A stretch of 64,000 bases of DNA, taken from the NCBI RefSeq assembly GCF_013184805.1, contig NZ_JAATNG010000006.1:186001-250000 (forward strand). Reading direction: 5' to 3'. Origin of the DNA: Pseudoruegeria sp. HB172150. Its GTDB lineage: Bacteria; Pseudomonadota; Alphaproteobacteria; Rhodobacterales; Rhodobacteraceae. Under the pieces are notes generated by a model that saw nothing but the letters and a program-made list of their open reading frames with translations, had not been told where the DNA came from and did not search any database. Shown here in pieces: positions 27,929 through 37,707 of the stretch (positions are counted from its first letter, which is position 1; every line of letters starts with the position of its first letter). The position numbers and the translations under genes were made by a program.

Positions 27929-28585
27929 TCAGTCCTGTCCCAGTCCCTCGATCAGAGGCACAAAACGTACCGGGGCCAATTCGTCATACTCCAGTCCAGA
28001 CTCGGTTTTTGTCACCTTTATGAGACTCTGGACCGCGTCAGACTGGCCGACCGGCAATACCATAATACCGCCAACACGCAATTGCGCCAATAGCGGACCG
28101 GGAGGATCCTCGGCCGCTGCGGTAACGACGATACGGTCAAAGGGCGACTGGTCGGGCAGGCCGAAGCTTCCGTCGCCTGCAATCGTCGTGATGTTGGACA
28201 GGCTCAGCCGGTCGAAAAGCGCCCGCGCTTCGGCCACCAGCGTGCGGTGGCGCTCGATGGTATAGACCCGCCGGGCCAGCAGGCTGAGGATCGCCGCCTG
28301 GTAGCCCGAGCCGGTTCCGACCTCCAGAACCTTGTCGCGCGGCTGCACGTTCAGCGCCTGCGTCATCAGTCCCACGATGCCCGGCTGGCTGATGGTCTGG
28401 CCGCAGGCGATGGGCAGCGGCAGGTCGTCATAGGCGCGTTCCGCGAAATGGCCGCGCACGAACTCGCCGCGGTCGATCTTTTCCATCGCTTCCAACACGC
28501 GCTTGTCCGTCACTCCCTTCGAGCGGAGAGCGAAGAGGAACTGCATCGTGCGTTCTGCGTCCATGGTCATGGCTGCCCCCAGCAT
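27929..28585 (-). CDS. pcm: Protein-L-isoaspartate O-methyltransferase
   Basis: Repairs isoaspartyl damage in proteins using S-adenosylmethionine. 218 residues; motif I is [13 protein letters not shown], and the family motif [18 protein letters not shown] is intact. The gene begins only 4 bases past the surE stop. The first ATG (28585) gives [15 protein letters not shown] 28570 is an equally possible start. nlpD follows 43 bases downstream. Confidence 0.93.
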   Translation of the reverse strand: MLGAAMTMDAERTMQFLFALRSKGVTDKRVLEAMEKIDRGEFVRGHFAERAYDDLPLPIACGQTISQPGIVGLMTQALNVQPRDKVLEVGTGSGYQAAILSLLARRVYTIERHRTLVAEARALFDRLSLSNITTIAGDGSFGLPDQSPFDRIVVTAAAEDPPGPLLAQLRVGGIMVLPVGQSDAVQSLIKVTKTESGLEYDELAPVRFVPLIEGLGQD

Positions 28586-28589
28586 GCGA

Positions 28590-29375
28590 TTACTCCAGCG
28601 CCTCCGTCAGTTCGTCCAGCACGTCATGGGCGGTCAGGTCGCAGCGCATCGGCGTGACCGACACATAGCCTTCCAGGTTGACCTGGTTGTCGGTGCCGGG
28701 CGCGGATTCCACGTGCTGCGGCCCGCCCTTGATCCAGACGAATTTCCGGCCCGAGGGCGAGAAATGCGGCTCGGTGCTGAACTTGGTGCCCGGCCGCAGA
28801 CCCTGCCGTGCGGCGCGCAGCCCCTTGACCCCGGCGGCCGGGACCGGCGGGAAGTTCACGCTGTAGAAGATGCCGTATTCGCCGTTGCCCCACTGGCCGT
28901 GGTCAAGGATCCTGCGCACCGTCTGCGCCCCGACGGCGGCGGCGGCCTCGAACGGATCGTCGAGCGCGGCATTGCCGGGGCCGAAATACTGGCTGAGCGC
29001 GATCGCCTTCAGCCCCTGCAGCGCGCCTTCCATCGCGCCGCCGATGGTGCCGGAATAGAGCGTGTTCTCGGCGGCGTTGTTGCCGCGGTTCACACCCGAC
29101 AGCACCAGGTCGGGCGCGTTGCCGCCCAGCACGTCGTGGATGCCGGCCAGCACGCAGTCGGCGGGCGAGCCCTCGGCCGCGAACCGGCGCGGCGCCAGTT
29201 CGGCAACCATGGTGGGATGGGTGTAGGAAATCATGTGCCCGACGCCCGACTGCTCGAAGGCGGGGGCGACCGTCCAGACTTCTCCCGCTTCGCCGGCGAC
29301 GGCCTCTGCGATGGCCTCCAGCACGGTCAGGCCGGGCGCGTTGATGCCGTCGTCATTGGTGATCAGGATGCGCAT
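28590..29375 (-). CDS. surE: 5'/3'-nucleotidase SurE
   Basis: Stationary-phase survival phosphatase, 261 residues. The metal site NDDGINAPG (residues 7-15) and the [18 protein letters not shown] region are intact. Its substrates in other bacteria are nucleoside mono- and polyphosphates. First gene of the surE-pcm-nlpD run on the minus strand. An AGG-type ribosome site lies a few bases upstream of the ATG. Confidence 0.94.
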   Translation of the reverse strand: MRILITNDDGINAPGLTVLEAIAEAVAGEAGEVWTVAPAFEQSGVGHMISYTHPTMVAELAPRRFAAEGSPADCVLAGIHDVLGGNAPDLVLSGVNRGNNAAENTLYSGTIGGAMEGALQGLKAIALSQYFGPGNAALDDPFEAAAAVGAQTVRRILDHGQWGNGEYGIFYSVNFPPVPAAGVKGLRAARQGLRPGTKFSTEPHFSPSGRKFVWIKGGPQHVESAPGTDNQVNLEGYVSVTPMRCDLTAHDVLDELTEALE

Positions 29376-29508
29376 GGGAGGGCCTTTCGGTGGATACGAA
29401 CCTGTCTAGAACAGGTGCGGCGCGATTTGAATCCGGTTTTGTCCGGAATGGCGCGCATGTCGCTTGCGAGTCACTGTTTTGGCGGCGGCGGTGATTGGCG
29501 GGGCGGGT

Positions 29509-29585
29509 TCGGATCGCTGTCGCGATCCGACCGGCTGGGGGGCTCTGCCCCCCAGACCCCCCGGGATATTTCCGACCAGAAGAAG
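29509..29585. repeat. Dispersed Rhodobacteraceae-type hairpin element, copy 1
   Basis: The element has two perfect 9-bp stems: TCGGATCGC/GCGATCCGA (29509-29530) and CTGGGGGGC/GCCCCCCAG (29535-29555, loop TCT). They are followed by a core (29563-29585) that reads GGGATATTTCCGACCAGAAG plus AAG. The same core with 20 of 23 identical bases lies at 42155-42177. I recall similar sequence between genes in other members of the family. Confidence 0.7.
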
Positions 29586-29671
29586 GAGCCGGGATTGCGT
29601 CCCCACGCCGACGTTTGCGCTAACACGCCTGAAATCAATAACTTGACCCCCCGTCCCCACGGGGACGCCCG

Positions 29672-31021
29672 TCAGAGCCGGCCCAGATAGACCCTGTATT
29701 CGGCCGTCGTGATCTCCGAGGTCAGCTTGGCGATCTCATCGTATTTCAGGGTCGCATAGATATGCTGGAAGCTCTCGCCGAAGATGTCCCGGATGAAGGC
29801 CGAGGCGGCGAAGGCATCCACCGCGTGGCGCCAGTCATGCCCCAGCGGCGCCGGTTCCTCCCAGTTCGGATCCTCGATCGGCAGCGGCGGCGGCAGCTTG
29901 CGGTCGAGCCCGTAGAGGACGCCTCCCAGGATGGCCGTGATCGCCAGGTAGGGGTTGCAGTCGGCGCCGCCGATCCGGTGCTCCAGCCGGGCGGCGGGGC
30001 CTTCGGTATCCGGCAGCCGGATCGCCGCCCCCCGGTGGTCGATCCCCCAGTCCGGCAGGTTCGGAGAGAAGCTGCCCGGCGCGAACCGCCGGAACGAGTT
30101 CATGTGCGGTGCCAGCACCGCCTGCGACTCCGCCATGGTCTCCAGCACGCCCGCCACCGCGAAGCCCAGCGTGTCGGCGATCCCGCCGCATCCGTCCCCG
30201 CCATGCCGGAAGATGTTCCCGCTCTCGTCGGCGACACTGACATGAACATGCATGCCGTTGCCCGGATGCTCGGCATAGGGCTTGGCCATGAAGGTGGCTT
30301 CCATGTCGTGCCGCTGCACCACGCCACGCACCAGCCGCCGGAACAGCACCGCGGTATCCGCCGCCTCCAGCACGTCGTCAGTATGGTGGAAGTTGATCTC
30401 GTACTGGCCCGGCCCGTATTCAGCGATCAGGCTGTCGGTGGCGAGGCCCTGGATCGCGCAGGCCTGCTGGATCTCGGTCAGGATCTCCTGCGTCCGGTCG
30501 AGGACGTTCAACTCGTAGTTCTGCGCCTCGGGCGCGTGCGGCGGCGGGCAGGGGGCCTCTTCCGGCGTCTCGCGCGGGGTAAGGAGGTAGAACTCCAGTT
30601 CGCTTGCGATCACCGGCTTCAGGCCGCGGGCGGCGAAGCGGTCGACCATGGCGGCGAGCTTGCCGCGGGTCGAAAGGTCGGAGATCGTCTCGCCGTCCTC
30701 GCCCATCTCGCACTGCACCTGCGCCACATGTCCGTCGGCCCAGGGAACGGGCTTCAGCGTGCCCGGCACGGGCATCATGATCCCGTCCGGGTCGCCTATT
30801 GCAAGGCCGAGGCCGGTTTCCGGGATATCCTCGCCCATGATGTTCGGCGCGTAGGTCGAGAGTGGCAGGCGCACGGCGCCGCTGACCAGTTTTTTTGCGT
30901 CATTGCCGGGCAGCCACTTGCCACGATGGATGGCGTTTATATCGGGCAACAGCAGCTCGATACGATCTGGCTGGCCATGCTTCGCCTCGTAGGCGGCGAA
31001 CTCGTCAAGGAAATCGGTCAT
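29672..31021 (-). CDS. Glutamine synthetase family protein, gamma-glutamylputrescine-synthetase-like
   Basis: 449 residues of the glutamine-synthetase fold. Metal and ATP motifs are present: ASELEFYLL, GPGQYEINF, NGMHVHVS and, near the C-terminus, RLEHRIGGADCNPYLA. Class III GS-like proteins of this type ligate glutamate to polyamines (PuuA/GlnA3-like). The gene overlaps the last potI-type gene by 4 bases (ATGA), so it is part of the putrescine import operon. That context favours gamma-glutamylputrescine synthesis over a housekeeping glutamine synthetase. Confidence 0.85.
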   Translation of the reverse strand: MTDFLDEFAAYEAKHGQPDRIELLLPDINAIHRGKWLPGNDAKKLVSGAVRLPLSTYAPNIMGEDIPETGLGLAIGDPDGIMMPVPGTLKPVPWADGHVAQVQCEMGEDGETISDLSTRGKLAAMVDRFAARGLKPVIASELEFYLLTPRETPEEAPCPPPHAPEAQNYELNVLDRTQEILTEIQQACAIQGLATDSLIAEYGPGQYEINFHHTDDVLEAADTAVLFRRLVRGVVQRHDMEATFMAKPYAEHPGNGMHVHVSVADESGNIFRHGGDGCGGIADTLGFAVAGVLETMAESQAVLAPHMNSFRRFAPGSFSPNLPDWGIDHRGAAIRLPDTEGPAARLEHRIGGADCNPYLAITAILGGVLYGLDRKLPPPLPIEDPNWEEPAPLGHDWRHAVDAFAASAFIRDIFGESFQHIYATLKYDEIAKLTSEITTAEYRVYLGRL

Positions 31022-31833
31022 GCTGCGACCGCCGCCTGTTCCTCGCGCTGGCGGGCGGCGATGGCGCGCTTCGACAGCAGCGACGCAGTGATCACGCCGA
31101 CGGCCACGATGCCGATCAGGATGGTGGAAAGCGCGTTGATTTCGGGCGAGACGCCGAGGCGGACCGAAGACCAGATTTTCATCGGAAGCGTGGTGGCCGA
31201 CGGGCCGGAGGTAAACGAGGCGATCACGAGGTCATCGAGTGAAAGAGTGAATGCAAGCAGCCATCCCGATATCACGGCGGGCGCGATGATCGGAAGCGTG
31301 ACCAAGCGGAACGCTTCAAAGGGTGAACAGCCGAGGTCCAGTGCCGCCTCTTCCAGCGAGGTGTCGAAGGAGACGAGGCGCGAGGAAACGACGACCGACA
31401 CATAGCACATAGCGAAAGTGGTATGCGCCAGGACGATGGTGAAGATGCCTCGGTCGAGCCCGATACTGATGAACAGCAAAAGCAACGACAGGCCGGTTAT
31501 GACTTCGGGCATCACGAGAGGGGCGTAGATCATACCCGAGAACAGCGTGCGGCCGGGGAAGCGGCCGGAGCGGACGATGACGTAGGCCGCCATCGTCCCG
31601 AGCAGCGTGGCCAGGGTCGAGGAGAACAGCGCCACGCGGAGCGTCACCCAGGCGGCATCCAGGAACGCCTCGTTGCGGAACAGCTCGCCGTACCACTTGG
31701 TCGAGAAGCCGGCCCAAACAGTCACCAGCTTCGACTCGTTAAAGCTGTAGATGATGAGGATCAGCATCGGCAGGTAAAGGAAGGCGAAGCCGAGCGTCAG
31801 CGAGGTGGCGTTGAACCATGAGAAACGCCTCAT
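31018..31833 (-). CDS. potI: Putrescine/polyamine ABC transporter permease, PotI-type
   Basis: 271 residues with six membrane helices and the cytoplasmic EAA loop (LEEAALDLGCSPFEAFRLVTLPIIAPA). The start at 31833 overlaps the potH stop by 4 bases; longer in-frame starts inside potH give a non-hydrophobic N-terminus. Second membrane subunit of the importer. The order F-G-H-I matches the E. coli putrescine operon, but a spermidine-type PotC function cannot be excluded. Confidence 0.85.
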   Translation of the reverse strand: MRRFSWFNATSLTLGFAFLYLPMLILIIYSFNESKLVTVWAGFSTKWYGELFRNEAFLDAAWVTLRVALFSSTLATLLGTMAAYVIVRSGRFPGRTLFSGMIYAPLVMPEVITGLSLLLLFISIGLDRGIFTIVLAHTTFAMCYVSVVVSSRLVSFDTSLEEAALDLGCSPFEAFRLVTLPIIAPAVISGWLLAFTLSLDDLVIASFTSGPSATTLPMKIWSSVRLGVSPEINALSTILIGIVAVGVITASLLSKRAIAARQREEQAAVAA

Positions 31834-32720
31834 TTGCCAGCCTCCCGCTGTTTCTGTTCGTTGCGCTGGAACAGCACGATCGGGATCACCAGGATCAGGA
31901 GCAGGATGACCGCCACGGCGGAGGCCACCGGCCAGTCGCGGTTGGAGAAGAATTCCTCCCACAGTACCTTGCCGATCATCAGAGTCTGCGAGCCGCCCAG
32001 CAGCGACGGGATCACGAACTCGCCAATGGTCGGGATGAAGACGAGGAAGCAGCCGGCGACAATGCCCGGCAGAGACAGCGGGATTGTCACCAGCCAGAAA
32101 GCGGAGAAGCGTGAGCAGCCGAGATCCTCGGCGGCCTCGAGTAGAGAAATGTCCATCTTTTCGAGCGTCGCGTAGATCGGCAGGATCATGAACGGCAGGT
32201 AGGTATAGACGATGCCGATATAGACCGCTGCATTCGTGTTCAGGATCGTCAGCGGATCAGAAATGATGCCGAGCGCCAGAAGGACCTGGTTCAGGTAGCC
32301 CTCTGAACTGAGGATGCCCATCCAGGAATAGACCCGGATCAGGAAGCTGGTCCAGAACGGCAGGATCACAAGCATCAGCAGCATCGGGCGCCAGCTTTCC
32401 TCGGCGCGCGCCATGCCGTAGGCGATAGGATAGCCGACCAGCAGGGTCAGGAAGGTGGCGACCGCGGCGATCTTGAGGCTGGAGAGATAGGCGCGCCAGT
32501 AAAGATCGTCGGTGGTCAGGAAGATGTAGTTCTCGAAATCGAGCTGCGAGAAGAAGTCGCGGATGCCTGCCCAGCCCTGCGACAGGTCGAGCTGCGGTGT
32601 GTAGGGCGGGATCGACAGAGCGAGATCCGACAGCGAGATCTTGAAGACGATCACGAAGGGGATCAGGAAAAGCGCCAGCAGCCAGATGAACGGAATGCCG
32701 ATAAGGATCGCGCGGCGCAT
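31830..32720 (-). CDS. potH: Putrescine/polyamine ABC transporter permease, PotH-type
   Basis: 296 residues, six membrane helices, and an EAA loop reading LLEAAEDLGCSRFSAFWLVTIPLSLPG. It begins 2 bases after the potG stop and overlaps potI by 4 bases. Pairs with PotI to form the translocation pore of the polyamine importer. Confidence 0.87.
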   Translation of the reverse strand: MRRAILIGIPFIWLLALFLIPFVIVFKISLSDLALSIPPYTPQLDLSQGWAGIRDFFSQLDFENYIFLTTDDLYWRAYLSSLKIAAVATFLTLLVGYPIAYGMARAEESWRPMLLMLVILPFWTSFLIRVYSWMGILSSEGYLNQVLLALGIISDPLTILNTNAAVYIGIVYTYLPFMILPIYATLEKMDISLLEAAEDLGCSRFSAFWLVTIPLSLPGIVAGCFLVFIPTIGEFVIPSLLGGSQTLMIGKVLWEEFFSNRDWPVASAVAVILLLILVIPIVLFQRNEQKQREAGK

Positions 32721-32722
32721 TC

Positions 32723-33847
32723 CTATTGCTCCAGCAGGACGGCGCAGCCGACGGTCCAGTTGACCCAGACCTGGTCGTCCCAGGTGAAGACCTGCCGCGT
32801 GCTGCGGTCGGTGTTGAAGTTCTGGGCGCGAATGATCTGACCGTTGCCCAATTCGACATGGTAGGTCGACAGGTTGCCGAGATAGCCGATGTCGATGATC
32901 TTGCCGGGCAGGACATTGTCGTCCTCGGGCTTCACGTGGCTGATCTCGACCTTTTCAGGCCGGACCGCAACGAAGCAGCTTTGACCGTTAGAGAGCTCCA
33001 GCGGCGAGCGGCATTTCAAAGGTGGCTGGCCCTCAGCCCAAGTGAATTCGTAGTAGCCGTCCGCCTTTTTCGCGGTGCCCTGGAAGATCGTCACCTCGCC
33101 GATGAAGTCGGCGACGTAGACGGTGTTGGGGTTCTCGTAGATCTGCGGCGGCGTGGCGACCTGCTTGAGCTGACCGTGATCCATGACCGCGACGCGGGAG
33201 GCGACGGTCATCGCCTCTTCCTGATCGTGAGTCACGATCACGAAGGTGGTCCCGGTCTTTTCCTGGATATCCATCAGCTCGAACTGGGTTTCCTCGCGCA
33301 GCTTCTTGTCGAGGGCGCCGAGCGGTTCGTCGAGCAGGAGGAGTTTCGGCGCCTTGGCGAGGGCGCGGGCGAGGGCGACGCGCTGGCGCTGGCCGCCAGA
33401 AATCTGGTGCGGCTTGCGGGCGGCGAATTGTTGCAGCTGGACGAGGCGCAGCATTTCCTCGACGCGCGCGTGGATCTCGTCCTTGGGCTTGCCTTCTCGC
33501 TTCAGCCCGAAGGCAATGTTGTCGCGCACGGTAAGGTGCGGAAACAGCGCGTAGGACTGGAACATCATGTTGGTGGCGCGCTGGTTGGGCGGGATCGGGG
33601 CCTGATCGGTGCCGTCGAGCAGGATCGTGCCTTCGCTGGGAGTCTCGAACCCGGCAAGCATCCGCATCAGGGTGGTCTTGCCGCAGCCGGAGGGACCGAG
33701 CAGCGCGAAGAACTCACGTGCGTAGATGTCGAGGGTGACATTGTCGATGGCGGTGAAGTCGCCGAAACGCTTTGTGACCCCCTTGAACTGGATCAGGGGC
33801 CTGGCGTTCGGATCGTCCCACGGGGCGAAGACTTCCTGCGGGCTCAT
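32723..33847 (-). CDS. potG: Putrescine/polyamine ABC transporter ATPase, PotG-type
   Basis: 374-residue nucleotide-binding subunit. Walker A GPSGCGKTT, signature ISGGQRQRVALARAL, Walker B LLLLDEPLGALD and H-loop VTHDQEEA are all intact. The C-terminal TOBE domain starts around residue 270. It lies between the binding-protein gene (61 bases upstream) and potH (2 bases downstream). Confidence 0.9.
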   Translation of the reverse strand: MSPQEVFAPWDDPNARPLIQFKGVTKRFGDFTAIDNVTLDIYAREFFALLGPSGCGKTTLMRMLAGFETPSEGTILLDGTDQAPIPPNQRATNMMFQSYALFPHLTVRDNIAFGLKREGKPKDEIHARVEEMLRLVQLQQFAARKPHQISGGQRQRVALARALAKAPKLLLLDEPLGALDKKLREETQFELMDIQEKTGTTFVIVTHDQEEAMTVASRVAVMDHGQLKQVATPPQIYENPNTVYVADFIGEVTIFQGTAKKADGYYEFTWAEGQPPLKCRSPLELSNGQSCFVAVRPEKVEISHVKPEDDNVLPGKIIDIGYLGNLSTYHVELGNGQIIRAQNFNTDRSTRQVFTWDDQVWVNWTVGCAVLLEQ

Positions 33848-33908
33848 TGCGCGGTCCCCCCGATGGTCCGGGGGAACCGTGACTTTGCGGTTTCGGGCAC
33901 GCGCAAGC

Positions 33909-34991
33909 TCAGATGCCCGATTTCACTTTGGTCCAGAGACGCGTGACGTCGCGCTGCACCTTCGGCGGGTAGGGGGTGAAGGTGTAGAGGTTTTCGAGCG
34001 TGGCCTCGTCCGGGTAGATCGCGGTGTCACCGATCACATCCTCGACAAGGTATTCCTGCGACGCGAGGTTGCCGTTGGCGTAGTAGACATAGTTCGAGGC
34101 AGCCGCCATGTTCTCGGCATCCATGATGAAGTTCAGGAAGACATGCGCGGCGTCCGGGTTCGGCGCATCGGCCGGGATTGCCATCTGGTCGAACCACATA
34201 AGCGCGCCTTCCTTCGGTGCGTTGTAGACGACCTCCACACCGTTATCGGCTTCGGCGGCGCGGTCGCGGGCCTGAAGGATGTCGCCCGACCACCCGAATG
34301 CCACGCAGATGTCGCCGTTAGCGAGCGCGTTGATGTACTCGGACGAGTGGAACTTCTGGATGTAGGGCCGCACGGCCAGCAGAACTTCCTCGGCCTTGGC
34401 GATGACCTCGGGGTCTTTGCTGTCCGGATCCTCGCCGATGTATTTCAGTGCGGCCGGGATCACTTCGGTCGGAGCGTCAAGGAAATGCACGCCGCATTCG
34501 GCGAGCTTCTCCATGTTCGCCGGATCGAAGATCAGGGCGAGGCTGTCGAGGGGCGCATCCTCACCCAGAGCTTCTGTCACTTCGCCGACATTGGCACCAA
34601 TGCCGGTGGTGCCCCACATGTAGTTGATCGAGTACTGCTGGCCCGGATCGTAGGTTTCCGTGCGTTCCTTGATCACGTCCCAGAGGTTCTCGGCGTTGGG
34701 CAGCTTGTCGTAGTCGAGCGGCTGGAAGGCACCGGCCGCTATCTGGCGCTGCAGGAAAGAGCCGGTGGGCACGACGACGTCATAGCCGGAGCCGCCGGCG
34801 AGCATCTTGGTTTCAAGCACCTCATTCGAGTCGAAGACGTCGTAGACCAGGTCGATGCCGGTTTCTTCCTCGAACTTGCTCAGCAGCTCTTCGTCGATGT
34901 AGTCGGACCAGTTGTAGACGTGGACCTCTTCTGCGGAAGCGGCGCTTGCCACGAGTGCGGCGGCGGCCAGGGCTGCGGAATTCAGTCTCAT
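33909..34991 (-). CDS. potF: Polyamine ABC transporter substrate-binding protein, PotF-type
   Basis: 360-residue periplasmic binding protein with a signal peptide (residues 1-20, ending ASAAE). The mature N-terminus VHVYNWSDYIDEELLSKFEEETGI is typical of PotF/PotD. GSGYDVVVPTGSF and MWGTTGIG are family signature stretches that line the polyamine site. First gene of the five-gene operon potF-potG-potH-potI-GS, transcribed away from the aminotransferase gene. Confidence 0.9.
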   Translation of the reverse strand: MRLNSAALAAAALVASAASAEEVHVYNWSDYIDEELLSKFEEETGIDLVYDVFDSNEVLETKMLAGGSGYDVVVPTGSFLQRQIAAGAFQPLDYDKLPNAENLWDVIKERTETYDPGQQYSINYMWGTTGIGANVGEVTEALGEDAPLDSLALIFDPANMEKLAECGVHFLDAPTEVIPAALKYIGEDPDSKDPEVIAKAEEVLLAVRPYIQKFHSSEYINALANGDICVAFGWSGDILQARDRAAEADNGVEVVYNAPKEGALMWFDQMAIPADAPNPDAAHVFLNFIMDAENMAAASNYVYYANGNLASQEYLVEDVIGDTAIYPDEATLENLYTFTPYPPKVQRDVTRLWTKVKSGI

Positions 34992-35176
34992 TGGATGTTC
35001 CCCTGTTGTGTCGGAGAGTCGGCGCTCTCTCGGTTGGGCATTTGAACGAATATATTTATCCCCCGCAACTGGGATTTGTGGACGTAGCGTAGCCGTGACG
35101 CCGGGTTCGATTGCCCATTGACCGCGCCGCGCGGGCCCATACCTTGGCCGCCGTTCGAGTTACCCCAGGAGCCGCC
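34992..35176. promoter_or_regulatory. Divergent promoter region of the polyamine module
   Basis: 185 bases between the potF start and the aminotransferase start. It contains an A+T-rich patch (ATATATTTAT, around 35050) and a short GAGAG/CTCTC dyad near 35022-35037 that could be part of an operator. No exact promoter could be assigned. No regulator gene sits in the module. Confidence 0.4.
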
Positions 35177-36574
35177 ATGTCGCAGATCACCAACCACCTG
35201 CCCACCGCCGAACTTCAGGTACTGGATGCGGCGCATCACCTGCACCCTTTCACGGATGGCGATGCTCTCAATGCAAAGGGTGTCCGGATCATCACGCGGG
35301 CTGACGGCGCGGTGCTTACCGACAGCGAAGGCTTGGAAATGCTGGACGGAATGGCGGGGCTGTGGTGCGTGAACATCGGCTACGGTCGGCCGGAGTTGGC
35401 GCAGGTGGCGGCGGATCAGATGCGGCAGCTTCCGTACTACAACACGTTCTTCCAGACGACTCATATTCCGGCCCTCGCATTGGCAGCTCGTATTGCCGAG
35501 GTCGCTCCGGAGGGCATGGACCATGTCTTCTATGCAGGCTCCGGTTCGGAAGCGAACGACACAAATATCCGCCTCGTGCGGCATTATTGGGCGTCGCAAG
35601 GAAAACCGGACAAACGAATCATCATATCGCGCCGCAATGGTTACCACGGCTCGACCATGGGTTCCGCCAGCCTAGGCGGCATGAGCGGTATGCACGCACA
35701 GGGCGGCCTGCCGATCCCGGATATCGAGCACATCGGCCAGCCGTTCTGGTATGGTGAAGGCGGTGACACGGATCCGCAGGACTTCGGCCTTGCCAGGGCG
35801 CGGGAACTTGAAGCGAAGATCGCCGAGCTTGGCGAGGACAATGTGGCGGCCTTCATCGCTGAGCCGATCCAGGGCGCGGGCGGCGTTATCATCCCGCCAG
35901 AGAGCTACTGGCCCGAGATCCAGCGGATTTGCGATCAACACGAGATTTTGCTGATCGCCGACGAGGTGATCTGCGGGTTCGGGCGCACTGGCGAGTGGTT
36001 TGGCTGCCAGGCGCTGAACATCCGTCCGGATATCATGACCATCGCCAAGGGTCTGACCTCTGGATACCAGCCGCTGGGCGGTTCGATTGTCCGCAAGGAA
36101 GTTGCCGAGGCGATAAACGCCGCGGGCGAATTCGCACACGGTTACACTTATTCCGGCCACCCGGTCGCTGCCGCTGTGGCTCTGGAGAACCTGCGCATCC
36201 TCGAGGAGGACGGGATAATTACCCATGCGCGCGAGGTTGCAGCACCTTATCTGGCCGAGAAGTGGGCAACACTGGCAGACCATCCGATGGTGGACGATGC
36301 GCGCACCTTTGGCATGCTTGGTGGCTTGCAGCTGACGCCCGACAAATCCGCCCGCGCTAAATTCAAGGCCGACGTTGGTACCGTGGGTCTGCGGTGTCGC
36401 GAAAGGTGCTTCGGCAACGGGCTGGTCATGCGGCATGTCGGAGACCGGATGATCATCTCTCCGCCACTGATCCTTACCCCGGCACAGATCGATACTCTGG
36501 TCGAACGCGCCTGGCAGTCGATCGACGAAACATTCCTGGCTGTGAGACGGGACGGTTTGTTCGAAGCGATGTGA
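35177..36574 (+). CDS. Class III aminotransferase, putrescine-pyruvate aminotransferase type
   Basis: 465 residues of the PLP-dependent class III family. The PLP lysine is Lys291 in IMTIAKGLTSGYQPLGG, the cofactor Asp is in LLIADEVICGFGRTG, and the YHGST motif binds phosphate. The sequence resembles SpuC/aspartate-aminotransferase-family omega-transaminases. The ATG at 35177 has AGGAG 6 bases upstream; the frame stays open to 35111 without homology. Divergence from the polyamine importer suggests that it deaminates putrescine or a downstream amine. Taurine- or beta-alanine-type activity is an alternative. Confidence 0.85.
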   Translation: MSQITNHLPTAELQVLDAAHHLHPFTDGDALNAKGVRIITRADGAVLTDSEGLEMLDGMAGLWCVNIGYGRPELAQVAADQMRQLPYYNTFFQTTHIPALALAARIAEVAPEGMDHVFYAGSGSEANDTNIRLVRHYWASQGKPDKRIIISRRNGYHGSTMGSASLGGMSGMHAQGGLPIPDIEHIGQPFWYGEGGDTDPQDFGLARARELEAKIAELGEDNVAAFIAEPIQGAGGVIIPPESYWPEIQRICDQHEILLIADEVICGFGRTGEWFGCQALNIRPDIMTIAKGLTSGYQPLGGSIVRKEVAEAINAAGEFAHGYTYSGHPVAAAVALENLRILEEDGIITHAREVAAPYLAEKWATLADHPMVDDARTFGMLGGLQLTPDKSARAKFKADVGTVGLRCRERCFGNGLVMRHVGDRMIISPPLILTPAQIDTLVERAWQSIDETFLAVRRDGLFEAM

Positions 36575-36660
36575 TTGTCTGGAAACTGGCAATCTGTCGC
36601 CGCTTTTTGACCAGATTTCATGGTTACTCGGACAGAAGGCAGACACGTCCGGAGTCCGAA

Positions 36661-37701
36661 ATGCGTTACATCATTCTCTTTGCCCTTCTCGTGACGGCAT
36701 CCAAGATGCTGCCGATGGTCGAGATGGAAGATGCGTCTGCTGCGGTACCGAAAGCGGCAGTTGCCACCGCGATTGCGCCCGACGGGGATGAGGCCGGGAG
36801 TTCGGTGGCGAAAGTAACGGCGCCCAGCGTGCCGGCGCTGGTGGCTGAAGTCGACTTGCCGGCAATCCTGCCTGCAAAGGAAATGCCGATGCCGGACGGG
36901 TCCTTCGGTGTTATCAAGTCTGGCATGTCGAGTGTCCTGCCGATTGACGCGCTTTCGGACTTCTTCACGCCGGACGAAGAAGAACACGAGAAAAAGCTCG
37001 AACTCGCCTCGCTCGCCGAGCCTGTGGAGAGCGGTTTACCCGAAGCGCGCATCGACGCGCTGATTGATCCGTCCGACCCTTTGTTGAAGGAACTGGTCGA
37101 CGCGATGGAAGCTGCACCAGAGGTGCCGGCGGCTGTACCGGATCCAATGCCCGAGCCGGATCTGGCTGCGCCCGAGCTGGCCGAGCCGACCGAGACCGGG
37201 GAACCGGCAGCGCCGGAGATCGCCGGATCGGATGAGCACGCGGTTCCGCTGGGTCCATTGGGTGAAGTCGTTGGTGCCCTTTCGCTGGAAGTGCCGAATG
37301 GAGGCGGTGGTCTGGCGCTGCACTCCGGTACTGACAGCGGGGCATCGTCGCTCGTCATGACGGTCCACGAGCCAGAAGACGCCACCGTTCGGATCGCCTC
37401 TGCCGACCCAGCGGCTGCTCTGCCGGTTACCTCTGCTTCGGAAGCCACTTCCGAGACAATTGCGGCGGCGCCGGAGGCTTCGGTATCAATGGATGGCAAG
37501 CTCTATGAGGTTTCGACATTCGCCTTAAATCTTAGGTCCGGCCCGTCGCAGCAGCATTCGGTGCTGACCGGCCTTGGTCGCGGCGTCAAAGCCGAGATCA
37601 TCAGCGAAGGACAGGATGGCTGGGTCGAGATACAGGTACAAGATTCCGGTCGCACCGGTTGGGTGGTTTCCGAGTATCTTTCCGAGGTCGGCGGGCTCTG
37701 A
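36661..37701 (+). CDS. Exported protein with C-terminal SH3 (SH3_3) domain
   Basis: 346 residues. The N-terminus is hydrophobic (MRYIILFALLVTASKMLP) and probably a signal sequence or anchor. Residues 20-275 are an acidic, proline- and alanine-rich linker without recognisable fold. Residues 280-346 form a bacterial SH3 domain: YEVSTFALNLRSGPSQ...VLTGLGRG...GWVEIQV...GWVVSEYLSEV. Such domains bind peptidoglycan or cell-surface ligands. A CGGAG site precedes ATG 36661; upstream open frame is not used. Function unknown. Confidence 0.75.
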   Translation: MRYIILFALLVTASKMLPMVEMEDASAAVPKAAVATAIAPDGDEAGSSVAKVTAPSVPALVAEVDLPAILPAKEMPMPDGSFGVIKSGMSSVLPIDALSDFFTPDEEEHEKKLELASLAEPVESGLPEARIDALIDPSDPLLKELVDAMEAAPEVPAAVPDPMPEPDLAAPELAEPTETGEPAAPEIAGSDEHAVPLGPLGEVVGALSLEVPNGGGGLALHSGTDSGASSLVMTVHEPEDATVRIASADPAAALPVTSASEATSETIAAAPEASVSMDGKLYEVSTFALNLRSGPSQQHSVLTGLGRGVKAEIISEGQDGWVEIQVQDSGRTGWVVSEYLSEVGGL

Positions 37702-37707
37702 TCCGAT

